From the NCBI GenBank assembly GCA_023101725.1, contig JALJCO010003053.1, positions 1,743,501 to 1,807,500 on the forward strand: a stretch of 64,000 nucleotides of DNA, in the 5' to 3' direction. The notes under the pieces were generated by a model. That model was given only the letters and a program-made list of their open reading frames with translations. It was not told where the DNA came from and searched no databases. The first letter of the stretch is position 1. Every line of letters starts with the position of its first letter. A program made the translations under genes and the position numbers. Below are positions 1-12,126 of the stretch, in pieces. The DNA is from Atherinomorus stipes. Its lineage: Eukaryota > Chordata > Actinopteri > Atheriniformes > Atherinidae.

Positions 1-166
1 AACTGACAGAAGCAAGTTTCACTTTCATGCTGTGGTTGAAAATCACAATTTTTCACAGATTTGTACAATTTTCTACCATATTCTGTGGCGCCGAAGTTTT
101 GCTCATCACAAAGTGAGCGATTCTATCCTCAGCCCCCTGAATGTATTAAAATGGCAAGGTATTTAA

Positions 167-660
167 AGGGACTAGAGGCAGGAATTGTGAAAGAATAAAC
201 AAGCATGTACAGTTTTTTAATGCTAATGGATGATGGAGCGTTAAAAAACAAAAAGAATGAGCCCACCCACGTCTCCCTCCGTTGCCTTGAACAGGCTGTG
301 TGCTGCATAATGCGCTGCAATTCAGTGGCCGAATTTCCCGCGCTGTCCTGCAGATGTGATGTCAATTGACGTTGCATACCTGTCTCTGACAGTTTTGATA
401 CAGGAAGGAGATGGTTGCGGTGAATTCAAACACTGCAAAGAATAGCTATGGGTTGTTCTACCATCAGCAAAAAGATCCAAATCAACTGAATGACACTAAA
501 AAGTGGAACTACGAAGAAAAAGACTTTATCAGCGTAATAAACGATGTTATAGCATCTGTTTGTGTACGCTCCCGTGCTGGCTTGGCTGGAGGCTGCAGTT
601 ACCCGCAGCACCAGTCGCAGCACTCGCGAGTCTCATTTCTTAATCTTGCCTCAAGTCCCT
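167..660. mobile_element. TTAA-flanked non-autonomous DNA transposon (Kolobok-like), family a copy 1
   Basis: Terminal inverted repeats AGGGACTAGAGGCA (left) and AGGGACTTGAGGCA (right, reverse complement) are each directly bordered by TTAA (163-166 and 661-664). TTAA duplication plus termini starting AG fits Kolobok better than piggyBac, whose ends usually start CCC/CCT. There is no transposase coding capacity; the short open frames inside are not conserved between copies. A second copy lies in the opposite orientation at 46,200-46,677. Confidence 0.75.
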
Positions 661-794
661 TTAAAATTTTCCATCATATGGTTAGCTGAGTTTGTAAGGA
701 AAACCTCAACATGGATGTGTGTCACAGTGGCTCAGTCAGTTCAAAGCAAGCATGTTTACAGGCAAACTAGTAAAAGATGAAACCCGTATGTTAA

Positions 795-1420
795 AGCCAG
801 AGTTGGTAATTCTGTTCAGAAACACTTTTTGTTGTACTGGGTGAAATGGTCCTTCCATCCTGACAGTAGTCACTACATCATGTATTCATAAAAAGGAAGG
901 AAAAAAGTCAGACCTCTGTGAAAGCTGCAGTTCTGTAAAAACTCTGACCAACACCTGCCATTCGCACCAAAAGACAGGAATTGGTAATTCGCAACGTATA
1001 TAAAGAACAAATCGATGCCTTTATGTCTTGTCTTTCTCCCTCCCCTCTCACCGTCCCCCACCTGACCCACTGTGCGCTGCTCACTGTAAACAAATATAGC
1101 TAATAGACTGCTAAATGCTGCTGCGCAAAAAAACCCCAAACCAAAACAACAGATGAGGATTAAGTCTTGGAGGTGTTGACGTTTGCAGTGTGGACGATTT
1201 ACACTGCAGAAGCAGTTGGAGGTGAGTGGATTAAAGCTTTTGGAAACATGGTTTATCAGCTGTTTACTAGCAAGCTAATGAGCTATTCACTCAACCGCTA
1301 ACCTGCTCATAAAACATCGGCGCGCACGTCCCTGCGCTCTGAAGGCGTGGTTTTGGGTGGATGTCCTTTTTTAAAATGTCACTTGCTGGAACCGTTTTTC
1401 CAACATTGCCAACCCTAGCT
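795..1420. mobile_element. TTAA-flanked non-autonomous DNA transposon, family b
   Basis: Ends read AGCCAGAGTTGGTAAT and, reverse-complemented from the right, AGCTAGGGTTGGCAAT. TTAA borders both ends (791-794 and 1421-1424). The 626 bp interior is non-coding. Kolobok-like by target site and AG start; the family itself is not recognised. Confidence 0.7.
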
Positions 1421-1424
1421 TTAA

Positions 1425-2030
1425 ATTAAGATTAGTGAAAACTGGTAAATGAGAAACAACTTATGGGCTTTGTAATAGGTTTTATAGTTCTACAGATTTC
1501 AGACTAGATTAAATGTAGTATATCAAAGGTGAAAAGGAGCAGAGTTTGTTTCAAGCAAACCAGACTGCTTAGATTTGAAATCACAAAAGGACATGGAGTG
1601 TAGTTGATATTTAATATTTTGGGTTCATTGTTTTTGTCTTCCCATGATGAAGTGGATAAATGCTAGCAGCAACAGAAAAAAAGGCTACAATAGACTGTAA
1701 CTACTCCATTTATCAACCAGCTTTCTTTAATTGAAGTTTTTTAAACTCTGACAAAAATCAATCCACTGCGTGTCCATGTACTTTAATAACTCCAAACTTT
1801 GGTTCTTTGAGTAAGAGTATAACCATACAACTACTTGGTGGCTTTTCATATTTTCAATTCAGATTCAGTCTCACACTGTGTATGTGCTAATCATGCATTA
1901 CAGTCTATGACATGCTACAGTAGCTGTCAGATCATTAACTTAGCCCTTTAAGCCACTGAGCATAAATCTGATTCTCTGAGCTATTGCATTGCTATTTCAT
2001 CATCTGCAATACTGAATTTCTGGTTGATGT
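1425..2030. other. Unrecognised AT-rich sequence
   Basis: No convincing coding region, repeat boundary or RNA gene was seen here. Confidence 0.5.
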
Positions 2031-2035
2031 TAAAG

Positions 2036-2565
2036 GGAAAAAAACAGTTCTGGAAATTTTGGCATCCTGGTATACAATTAGCAGTTAGCTAACCTTTTGT
2101 GAGACACTCAGTGGACCTTTGTCATAATTTATGCGTACGTCACTCGCACATGCTCACAACTGGTCATGGCAGTCACTGCAGTTTGACTGTCCATTGATAT
2201 GAAATTGACTGTCCATTGACTGTCCATTGAAGTGTCTATGTTGAGTGAATTTGAACTTTGCCGGACACTTGTTGAAATTTTGACGGCTTTAATCAATGAA
2301 GGGAGACCTCTCATAAATGGGTAATAAGTTTTTACTGGTTTCTCATGAAGTAAACCAGCAATCAGCCTGGATTTGTGCAGTCAGCCTTGTAAACTGTACG
2401 CCTTTGCCACAACATCAGCTCTGCAGTGTACACATTGTCTCCAGTAGGCCGTCTGATGACCGCAAAGATGTGGATTATATTCTTCCGGTGGAAATAAAGG
2501 GGAAGTTGAGAGACAACAGTTTGAGTAGGAGGCAGCACTGGGTCGATTACTGGGGAATTAAAGGA
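2036..2565 (-). repeat. Unclassified dispersed repeat, copy 1 (inverted relative to 6,100-6,620)
   Basis: The reverse complement aligns with 6,100-6,560 over most of its length. Shared blocks include GTGTCCGGCAAA, GGAGGCAGCACT, and the stretch around the vertebrate-type motif TTAAAGC(C/A)GTCAAAA. The copies are well diverged and no shared open frame survives. The ends are not resolved; a TTAA at 2032-2035 may mark one of them. Confidence 0.55.
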
Positions 2566-2660
2566 TAATTTTCTGTTTTTGTTTCAACCTGGACCTTATT
2601 TCTAGGAATTTATACACATTTTTAACCATGGTAACATTTCTGTGTCACTCTTGACTCCTT
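2566..2660 (+). repeat. Fragment of a TTAAAGGA-type MITE end
   Basis: The stretch starting TTAAAGGATAATTTTC at about 2561 and continuing through CTTATTTCTAGGAATTT is shared with the interiors of the small hAT copies at 17,712 and 19,952. It is probably an orphan end of a separate dispersed family. Confidence 0.4.
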
Positions 2661-2664
2661 TTAA

Positions 2665-3416
2665 AGAGGAACCTCAGTAACTTTTTTACCTCAATAAATG
2701 CTTTTCGGAATCCCCGTGGGGCTAAACAAAGTGTTTACGGAGCGATTCAATGTGCCCCCCCCTCCCGCCGGGGCCTCTGGCCTGCGAGCAGCTAAAAACA
2801 ACTTTGCCTGCGTCGACCCGAGCAGAACTTGCGACAACAGAAACTGCTGTACGGTACTCAGGTCCGCTATCTACCGAGCTGCTTCTAGCTCTGATTTGAA
2901 CCAGACTACCAGCGCTAATTCGAAGAAAACATTTCTTTAGCTTCACACCACCTAAACACCGGCTCCTGGCTCTCATAACCAACTCTTTGCTGGACCAGAG
3001 TGATTCACGTAGCTTGCGCTGCCTGGGCGCCGGGTGAAGCATCACTGCTTCAGGCTCAATAATCACTTGTCACGTCCGCAAAAAGTAAATAAAAGTTCGT
3101 ATTCTTACCTGCTACTCGCCAACACCAGAGAAAAATATAATCCACGGCATATTTACCCGCAAATCGCGGGTAAAACGTCCCGTTTCAGAAGAGACAGGTC
3201 TTTGTTTTGAGCAGAGGGAGACGTGGTGCTGCTACCAACGCAGCAAAGTAGCATCAACAAGCTAGAAAACGCTTAGAAATATATCCAGCGATCAAAATAG
3301 AGGAAAGACAGGTAGAGAAGCCGTCTGTGTGCTGTGGGGGTGTAAGGGGGGGTTGAACACGACAGTGAAAGGACGCCACTAGGGGGAGCCCCGAGCTGAA
3401 GTTACTGAGTTCTGCT
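2665..3416. mobile_element. TTAA-flanked non-autonomous DNA transposon, family c
   Basis: Left end AGAGGAACCTCAGTAACTT matches the reverse-complemented right end AGCAGAACTCAGTAACTT. TTAA lies at 2661-2664 and 3417-3420. The interior is GC-richer than its surroundings, with CpGs. Open frames inside on both strands show no recognisable domain. Confidence 0.7.
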
Positions 3417-3761
3417 TTAATGTTAATTAAATTTCTCTCCATTAGTGTATCCATATAATGGGAGTGAAAGGGGCAGTGTGAGTGGCTATATCAGTGATGT
3501 AGAGATTTGCTGATTTGAATCGGACGTGTGAAATGCATCGGTAGCTTCAGTGTGCATTGGATACAACTAGTGGCTAAATGCGGAACATGTCTTTCATGGT
3601 GCATCTGAATCGGTAAAAACTCACGGTTACAGCAATTTTTACATAGTTTGTCTCCTTATTACATGTATTTCCGAGATGCCTTGAATGTACCCTCACCATC
3701 TTTTAACTTTTGTTTTCTTAAAACATCAGAGCCAGGTGGCGCAGCTGCAGCAAGTAAACCC

Positions 3762-5281
3762 TTACCAAAAAGTAGTATATGCAAGTATACTTATTTATGT
3801 ACTTATCAGAAATATACTTAAAGTTTACTTGGCATTTTCCTTAACAAACAGTAGTATATGCAATTATGCTTTAAGTATGCTAATTTTAAACTTTAAATAA
3901 GACAGTTCACTGTCAGTTTACTGTTTATGTACTTATCAGAAATATACTTAACAAAGATTACTTGGCATTTACTAATACTAGAAGTTTAACATATTTAGCC
4001 TATACTTATATTTAAACTTTTGAACAATATAGGAAAAATCGCAAGGGAGGGGAGAAAAAGAACTTTAATAGTAGTACATTCATAGTACATTTTCAAACAT
4101 ACTGGTTTCTTTGATACTAAGAGTTTAAATGTTTCTGGACCATTTGGTGGAGTCAAATAAAACACCTGAATCTATTTTTGACATCAATTTAGTAATATTT
4201 ATTTTACTCGAGGTGGAGTAGAAGTATAATAAGGCAATTTTGAGTATATTTGAAAATTTATTTTTAAACACTTAACAGTGGACTATAAGTGTATTATCAG
4301 TAAACTCATAGCAAACCTAAAAGGTTACTTTCCGTATACTTAAAAGTCTACTTCATTGTTGCCAACTTAGCGACTTTGTCGCTATATCCAGCGACTCATC
4401 AAACCCCTCTAGCGACTTATTTTCAAAAAAGCACCTAGCGACAAATCTAGCGACTCTTCCTGGTGATCATGGAGACAGATAAAGTTTATATCGCTCCACC
4501 CGTTCATCGGGAGCTGCCTGCAATCAGCCCCTCCCTCCCTGTTTCCCGGCACTCACTCGCTGCTCCCGCTGTCCCTTTTGTTCTGAGCTGCTGTGAGATG
4601 ACCACACCTCCTCAGCCACATTATTTCCCATGATGCCTTGTGGCAAAACTGGGTCTTCTTTGCACCATGACTCAAATGTGTGTCACCACTTCAGTACCCT
4701 TGTTAATGACCAATGTAGTATGCCAATAAATGTTACTGCCCATGCGTGACATTGACTGATAGATTTGGTGACATCATTTAGTGACTGCTGGTGACTTTTG
4801 GGTCAACCATCGGCGACTTATCTTGCTGGAGAGTTGGCAACAGTGGTCTATTATCTTAAATTAAAAGGGCATTGAGAAGTTTACTGCCAGAAAACTAAAA
4901 GTATACATAGCAGAATACTTTTAGCATACTTTGAAGTGTACTTTGCAAGACTACAAGTAAACGTAAAGTTTTAGTATGAGTGAACTAACAGTATACCTAG
5001 AAGTATACTTTCATGTGTACTTTCTAAAAGTAAAAGTAAGCTTTAAGTTTTAGTACGAGTACACTCACAGTATACCAGAAGATTACTTTTAAGTATACTT
5101 AAAAATATACTTTTGAATACTTAAATTGGACCAATTTAGTCGCAAGAAGTACACTTGTTAGTATACTGGTAGTACACTGATAGTAGGCTACTTGGTAAAT
5201 AAAAGTACACTTGGGGGATATACTTTAGCATACTTGAGTATACTTAATGACATGTACGTAAGGAATACTTCTTTTTGGTAA
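3762..5281. mobile_element. Non-autonomous DNA transposon rich in subterminal AGTATACTT motifs
   Basis: Inverted ends TTACCAAAAAGTAGTAT (left) and TTACCAAAAAGAAGTAT (right, reverse complement) enclose about 1.5 kb. Both flanking arms repeat AGTATACTT/AAGTATACT variants many times in both orientations, resembling transposase-binding subterminal repeats. The TSD is not clear, so the superfamily is open. The middle is interrupted by the element at 4354-4845. Confidence 0.65.
4354..4845. mobile_element. Nested DNA element with TGTTGCCAACT ends
   Basis: It begins CATTGTTGCCAACT and ends with the complement of CACTGTTGCCAACT. GCGACT repeats lie near the left end (TAGCGACTT several times) and GTGACT/GCGACTT near the right. 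The flanks GTCTACTT and GTCTATTA could be a decayed 8-bp TSD, which would suggest hAT. It interrupts the TATACTT-rich element, so it is younger than its host. Confidence 0.55.
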
Positions 5282-6099
5282 TGGAACAGCAAACACGGAG
5301 GGAGGAGACAGCAGGTTAAGAGGACATATTTAGCAACTCTGAGGACACACAAGTCAAGGTTGGCGATACTTGGAAGACAGAAAACTTGACAAGAAATCCG
5401 TGGTTTGAAAACAATGTCGCGCTGCTTTAAAAGACGTCAGCAGAGTGACGAACATGGCAAAGTGGGCGGCATGGTGTGGATGCTCCCCCCACATTTTCCT
5501 CAGATGATTCTTTTGATGAACATAAATATGAGGTGAACATAAGCAAAACTGGTGAGAAAATTATTTCGTTTTTTTCTTTAACAAAACTGACACTTCCTGA
5601 CAGCAACCTCTGTCTGTTTTATAGTGAATTGCATCAGTTTAAGGTGGATTTATTGGTTTGATTAATATAAAACAATCAAAAACATAAGTATTAAAAACAT
5701 CCTTCACAGGGAAAGGGAGAAGGTGAAGGGAGACAAATGTAAATATGTCCAAAGGAATCCAACTGACACAGAAATTTTACCGATGAGTAAATGCATGGAT
5801 GAATTCTGAAAAAAAGGTTGAAAAAAAGAAAGTTCTCCTTTAAGGGAAGCAAAGCGTCCACCATGTTTACTGTGTTTGAAAACATAACTGACCCATTCCT
5901 ATGAGAAATGCAGCCCTTTAAAAAGCAAAATGTCCGCTGAGGGATGCTGAAAGTTCCCCTCTAACAGTCCGGTGGACTTCAAAAACATTTTTTGCCCCCT
6001 AATAGCGACCTGGACGGTGCTGCTCAGTTTGCTGCAGTTAAACACAGGCTATGCGTTTGCCGATCTGACATTACAGTGTTTACTAAACTAACAGGACAC
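5282..6099. other. Unrecognised spacer with a possible MITE end
   Basis: Mostly unrecognised. Around 5,800-5,845 the reverse complement reads TTAAAGGAGAACTTTC, resembling a TTAA-type MITE terminus, but no opposite end was found. Confidence 0.35.
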
Positions 6100-6625
6100 C
6101 GGTGCTTCCCTTTATAAATTCTTGGCAATCAACTCAGTGCTGCCTCCTACTCGAACCATTGTCTCTCAACCTCCCCTTTATTTCCACAGAAAGAATCATC
6201 TTTGCAGTCATCAGACGACCAACCACGATAAACGTACACTGCAGAGCTGGTGTCAAGGTCAAGGCTTCCAGTTTACATGGACGACTTCACAAATCCAGGC
6301 TGATTGCTGGTTTTCTTCAAAGAAAACAAATAAACCTACAGTATTTCCCATTTATAGGGGTTCTTGCCTCATCAATTAAAGCAGTCAAAAATGCTATTCA
6401 AGCACGTGTCCGGCAAAATTTCAATTCACTCAATAAGTTAACTCACGAGTACTGTTTCAGTGGACAGCTAAACTGCTCTGACCATAATGACCAGTTAAGA
6501 GCATGCACGAGTGACGTATGCATAAACTGTGAAAATGATCCCTTAGCTGAAATGATTGGTTAGTTTGTGTGTATTGTTGGAGTCTTGTTCATAACATCAT
6601 GATGTAAATGGCAGGGGATACTTTT
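6100..6625 (+). repeat. Unclassified dispersed repeat, copy 2
   Basis: Inverted counterpart of 2036-2565. A 153-codon open frame (6102-6563) spans it, but the matching part of copy 1 is not open and no domain is recognised, so the frame is treated as chance. Confidence 0.55.
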
Positions 6626-6670
6626 GCTTGCCATCCTAAAAATCCCGTACATATCCTTAAAGAACCTTAA

Positions 6671-7447
6671 AGGTGCCATGACATCAAATTTAACTTTTCT
6701 GGGGTTTTGGGGGTACAATATGATATGTTGTGCACTGATGAGGCCATGTGAATGTCCAGAGTGAGAATCAAAGTTCCTGTTTATGGTCTGTCAGCTTTGT
6801 CTTTCTGCTCAGAAACAGTTGAATCAGACAGCAGGCTATCATTCTACGTAGTTCTATCATTCTACGTAATTTAATTGCTCCAATAAGAGCACACTATCAA
6901 GTAAACAGCTCCCCCCTCTCTCTCCTAACGGTCTATGCACCGTCCGCTCCCCCGTCCCCTCCCTGTCTGATTCAGCTGCGTGTATGGAGCTAGTAGTAAC
7001 TTCTGTGCAGTCAGGTCTGGATTTTCAAACAAATGGATTTAAAAGAAAACTTCTGCAGCAACACTGAGGGAGGGGGCCACAACCTTGTCATTACCTGTAG
7101 GTTTATTTATTTTCTAAATGCTGTCTTGTCTGATAAACGTAGCTAACTGTCTGAAGTGCCAATGTTGCTAGCAGTTAGCCTTTAGCAAACTCCGACCGCA
7201 GCTTGACCTAGATTCTCCAAATAAGGTTATAGCCAAATAAGGTGTAGCCAATCAAAATGAAGTCAACGTGGTCTCCGGGTAAAGCTCCATATCATCACCG
7301 GACCCAACTGTATTACTGAGGAAGTGAGGTCTGGCGTTTCAAAACAATACTCCGCTGTAAAAAATGCAGTTTTTTTTCTTTGGAGTATTTACATATGCAG
7401 TAATGCCAACAACATAAACTAGTTTTTACTGCTATGTCATCACTCCT
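6671..7447. mobile_element. TTAA-flanked non-autonomous DNA transposon, family d
   Basis: Left end AGGTGCCATGACAT pairs with the right end AGGAGTGATGACAT. TTAA lies at 6667-6670 and 7448-7451. The interior is 777 bp and non-coding, with a short local duplication around TCATTCTACGTA near 6840-6870. Confidence 0.7.
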
Positions 7448-7451
7448 TTAA

Positions 7452-7855
7452 TGTCATGGGGAGAAATTAAACCTGTCCAAAAGAATCAAAAGCTCTTGTT
7501 GGATAGGATCCATTTTTGTGGTTTACCTTCCTGTTCAGCAAAACAAAACAAAACAAAACAAAAAAACAAGTAAATTTCAGCGTATAGAAGACTATTAAAA
7601 TGATAATTAAACAGGACACTGCTCAGATTATAAGACTATAATTTATAGTATATAGATTATTAGTTTTTCTCAGAAAAACTCATTTATTCTTCATTTGTGC
7701 ATACAGGTAGACATAGTCAATAATTATGTGGAAAGAATATGAGACTAAGGATGTATGAGGATAACAATGTATTCTAGCTTCAACTGTCACTGTATTTCTT
7801 ACTTAGCTGAGGCTGTGTTTTCTTTGAACCCATAGTATTTTGGTAGAATGTCATG
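7452..7855. other. AT-rich spacer with a short (AAAAC)n tract
   Basis: The only structure seen is an AAAAC microsatellite at about 7,540-7,567. Confidence 0.5.
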
Positions 7856-7859
7856 CCGC

Positions 7860-8301
7860 TGACAGAACATATGCGTCAGGGTGAGGGGAGGGTGTGGAAT
7901 CAGGACCCAAATGCTGGGTGAAGAGCCAGGAGGCAAGCAGACATAGGGGATGAAGATTTATTGAAAAGTAACAGAAGGCTTTGCCATAGCACGACACAAA
8001 GACAGATACTAAAAATAACAAACAGGCTGATAAGCACAAAAGGAAAATCTGGGACTAGAAAAAAAGAGGGAAATAAACCTGGAGACAAAAACTAGGGTCT
8101 GGCAGTGAACAATGGAAAGGGTGGTTAAGCACTGTGGGGTAATAACCAAATGAGGAGCAGGTGTGACAGTTGAGACCAGGCGTAGTCAACAGGAAATGAA
8201 CACAAAGGAATTCCCTACAAAATAAAACAGTAAACCAGAAAAGCAACTAGGGAACAAACAAAAACTGCAAAACCTCAAACCAAAACCTCTAGATTGTGAC
8301 A
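7860..8301. repeat. Unclassified dispersed repeat (AGGACCCAAATGC type)
   Basis: Its layout is familiar from teleost interspersed repeats: AATCAGGACCCAAATGC, then AGGAGGCAAGCAGAC, a TTTATTGAA stretch, a purine-rich run, and AACCAAATGAGGAGCAGGTG. No terminal repeats or coding motif could be fixed, so the class is left open. Confidence 0.45.
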
Positions 8302-11300
8302 ATATGTTGGTCTCAATCGCACAGCTCACAAAGACCACGGTTGGAAATGCAACAATTGGCTGCTCCATCCACTCCACTCCATTTCTTCTGATGAGGACTT
8401 TGTGGCTCGTTAAATGATGGATTTGACAATGACGTCTGCTCCAATGTGGAAACTTTTATAAGACGCTTTTCCCTCATGCTGCTTGTAGGGCAGCACTTTA
8501 CGAGACCGCGTGAGTTGAATATAAGGTATGAACAAATGACAGATAGGACCAATTCAACTGGAGGACTTATTCTCCTCACACATAAAACCTTCCCAAGGAA
8601 CTACACTGATTTTTAATGGTTTGACTTCCCTACATTTAAAACATTGCATCATTTCATATGCATAGTTTTGTTAGGATTAAATTTACCCTTATATATCAGC
8701 ATCAACACATAAAATTCACTTATCCATTTAACACACTTGCGCCCCCCTCTCTTCCTTTTTGTTTCCTTTGTTCCACAGCATGCGATTTCTCAGTCACATG
8801 TGGAAAATTCTCTAAATATAACTTAAATGTGTGATTGACAAGGGCATTAATTATTTTGCTTGACTTGAGAGAAGTGCTGACAGAGCTGAAGTGCTGAGAA
8901 GTGCAGTGAAATGAATATTTTGTTCCACAATGCTTGACGAGAACCCAGCTATTGCTTGTCACATACAAATCTGTGGCGGTCAGTGTTCTTTTGCAGCTGG
9001 AAGACCATCAACTGTGGATGCTTGAAGGGCAAAACGTCCAAAAGAATTTGTGTTCTTGTCTTTCAAAACACACAAATCACTTGGCTATTTAAATGTATTA
9101 GTTAACCTGTTTTCAATGCAGTTTATGAGCAATCTGCATGGTCACTGAACATAGAGAAAAGGATGAGTGATGTGTATACCCAGCCCATCATGTCACTGTT
9201 CACCAATAAACTCCAACCTCAAGCACAAAAGAACAAACCTCAAGTCTCTAAGTTTACAAATTCAACAAATTTAGGATCACATCACATCTTAGATGTTTTC
9301 ATACTTGTGCTTTTGGTTGATCTGAACAATATTTCAGAATGTATTTTTCCATTTCCTGTTTAACTCAATCCACGATTAAAAGGTCTAACATGCACATATT
9401 CACATTGATTTATATTACTCGAGCGGCTATTCAGATTTAACTGAGTTTGACATTGGAGTCTGATAGGTTTATAAGGATCAAAGACTGGTGCATTCAACCA
9501 TCATTCAGTTGACATGCTTGACTTTTTTGGTCCACTGAAAAATGTTTCTCCCAGCCATCTTTTCTCTTATTAAAATCAGATTTAAAGAAGATGAAACTTT
9601 TCCTCAACAGTCAGCAATACCAGTAAGCAGGTAAAACACAACAACTGCACACACCACTCTGCTCTCACACTTCAGCCCACTTTTATTGCATGCACCAGTC
9701 GTCCCCCTCACTCCCAGAGCAGGGAGACCTCATTAAGGCAGGTTAAGGCAACCCACTAATGGCTCCTCTCAGTGCTAATAACACAGGGTCACCTAATATT
9801 CCACACTGCTTTGTTCCATTCATCAAGCTATTTATCGTGTATTATTAACAGCAAGGTATCGTGAAATCATGGCTGTAATCATGATAATGCTCTCATGGGT
9901 TAGGTTAAGACAGGCAGCTCTCAGTGTGTTAGAGGGTGACTTACAACAGGCAGCGGAGAAGAAGCCCCCTCCACCTAATGAATATTTCACTGCAGACTGT
10001 GATATGCAATACCAAAGCAGAGGTTCTGATGGAGTTATTTACATGCGGATGCTGTTTTTTTCTTTAACTTTGTTTCATGGATGTAAAAAGACAAAGGATT
10101 AGTGAGCATGTTTTTGTTTGTTTTATTACATTTTTTTTGGGCAAATAAAAGCATTCAGACATTTGTAATAAATGCAGGGATGAATACCAACATTACAGAC
10201 ATTTGCGTGGAATGTCATATCTTACACATGCATTTTGGTAGAATATGTAAAAGATGCCCAAAGAATATTTATTCAGAACAAACAGTTGTTTCGCTACCTC
10301 CCCAAACCAATTCCCTTCTTACTCTTCATCTTTATTTCAAAAGCTCACGTCCTACATTTGTCTGAATAACGCAAAGGTTTGTCTCAAATGTGCAGATTTC
10401 TCTTTTCTTATTCCTCGATCGTTCAAATATTTCAAGGCAAAGGGCCAACACCTAGTAGCTCCTCAGAGTTTCAAGCACGCTGTCACGTCACATGCAGACC
10501 CTTTCTAGACTTTGAGAATCTAGCCTTGGTCATTGTAATGGACAACATTGCATTGCCAAGCAGAGAAGCTGATGTGATTTAGCATAATTTGAATAATGGC
10601 ATTCATGGAAATGTGCAAGGGTGATGAAATTTTAATGGAGCTGGAGATAGCACAACTGCTCCTCAATTACAATAGTTTTCTTCAAGACTGAGGAAGCAAT
10701 TGTAACATGGCTTATTTCATTACTGTACTATCAGTGGTTTTATTGAACTCACTTAATTACTATGGATATCCTTATTGTTGCAGAGTAAGAAAAAAAAAAG
10801 CAAATCCCCATTTTCTTACCTAAAAGGCAGTTCCATCTGCTTAAACAGTGTTTTAAACTGGTGTTTGTTAAATTTAGAAACTATTTCAGTGACCAACTGC
10901 TGTGCGGATCAGTAGCATTTCCACTGAATAAAATCTGCATGACATAAAACTTAGATCATAGAGGGGGGTGTTGTGTTGAAGTTCGAGCAGCAACTGTAGT
11001 TACTACAGCGCTAATGCACATTCAACAAATGCTCAGTCATTCTGCACTTCAAATGATTTTCACTGCTCACATGAAAATCAGCTCTTTGGAGAAGAGGGAG
11101 GACAAAAAGGAACCCAGGTTTGTTAAAAAGAAGGGGGGAAAAAGTTCTCATTTTGACATCATGGACTCACATGTTTGTAATTATTTTTAGTAGCCCTTAA
11201 CCGTGTAAAGATGTCTGTGATGAGTGTAATTTTCAGATGCCGCCGAGCCATCCAGTGCAGATGTGGGATTATGGTTGAATTACATAACTGGGTACTTGCA

Positions 11301-12126
11301 GCCAAGCAGTTTCATTGATTTCAAACATTTTCCAGCAGTGTGGATGATAAATACCTATAAAACTAACCAAGCTGACCTTTATCCCTTTTCTGTCACACAT
11401 GTGAAAGAGTTTATTATATTTCCTTTTTAAATGTTTCAGACTATTTCTTTCAGTCACAAAATACTTAAGGAACTGGGCAATTTGAAGGTTGTTATTAAAA
11501 AGGTTTACTCCACTCAAATGTTTATGTAGACTAGTATTGCAAACTAATGACTAAGATTCGCTTTGGCGCATAAAAGGAGCAGTGTGTGTGGAACAGTGCA
11601 AGTCTTGAGCAACTTGTTCTTTATATTTTGCATCGAAGGAGCAAAAATTTCTTGTAAGCTTTTAAAGGTGTCTTGAGAATTGTTTCTCCAGGGTTTATGA
11701 AGGTCTTATTTTTCTTTGATATGGTTGTTTTTTTCTTGTCTTTTCTTGTTTCCCCCCCCAAACTTATTTTCAATACCATCCTTGCACTTGAGCAATTTCT
11801 GAGGAATGAGTATTTTTGTCTGTTAAGTCACTTAGCACTGACTTATGAATCTTTTAAGGATGAAAAAGGTACCTAAATCATTGTTGCACGCAGCCGGCAA
11901 CAAAGGCACATAATTTGTTCCTGTTTCTTTAAATGCATGGCAGAGATAAAGGTTTGACAGAATTTAAATGGTATTTTTGTTGCAACAAATTTCAAACAGC
12001 AATGCAGAGAAGACTTGGCATATCTTGGGATGGTACTGTACATGGAAACTGGACCACTAAAGGACATTAAAAAAGGAAAAATAAGTGGTGGGCTTCAGAA
12101 CTATCGACAAAAGGTTAGAGGCATCG
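8302..12126. other. Long stretch without recognised features
   Basis: About 3.8 kb of AT-rich, apparently unique sequence. Short open frames occur at chance density, and none carries a recognisable domain or paired splice signals that can be judged by eye. Confidence 0.5.

Noticed and set aside
6102..6563. 153-codon open frame
   Set aside because: It lies in a diverged dispersed repeat whose inverted copy at 2036-2565 does not keep the frame.
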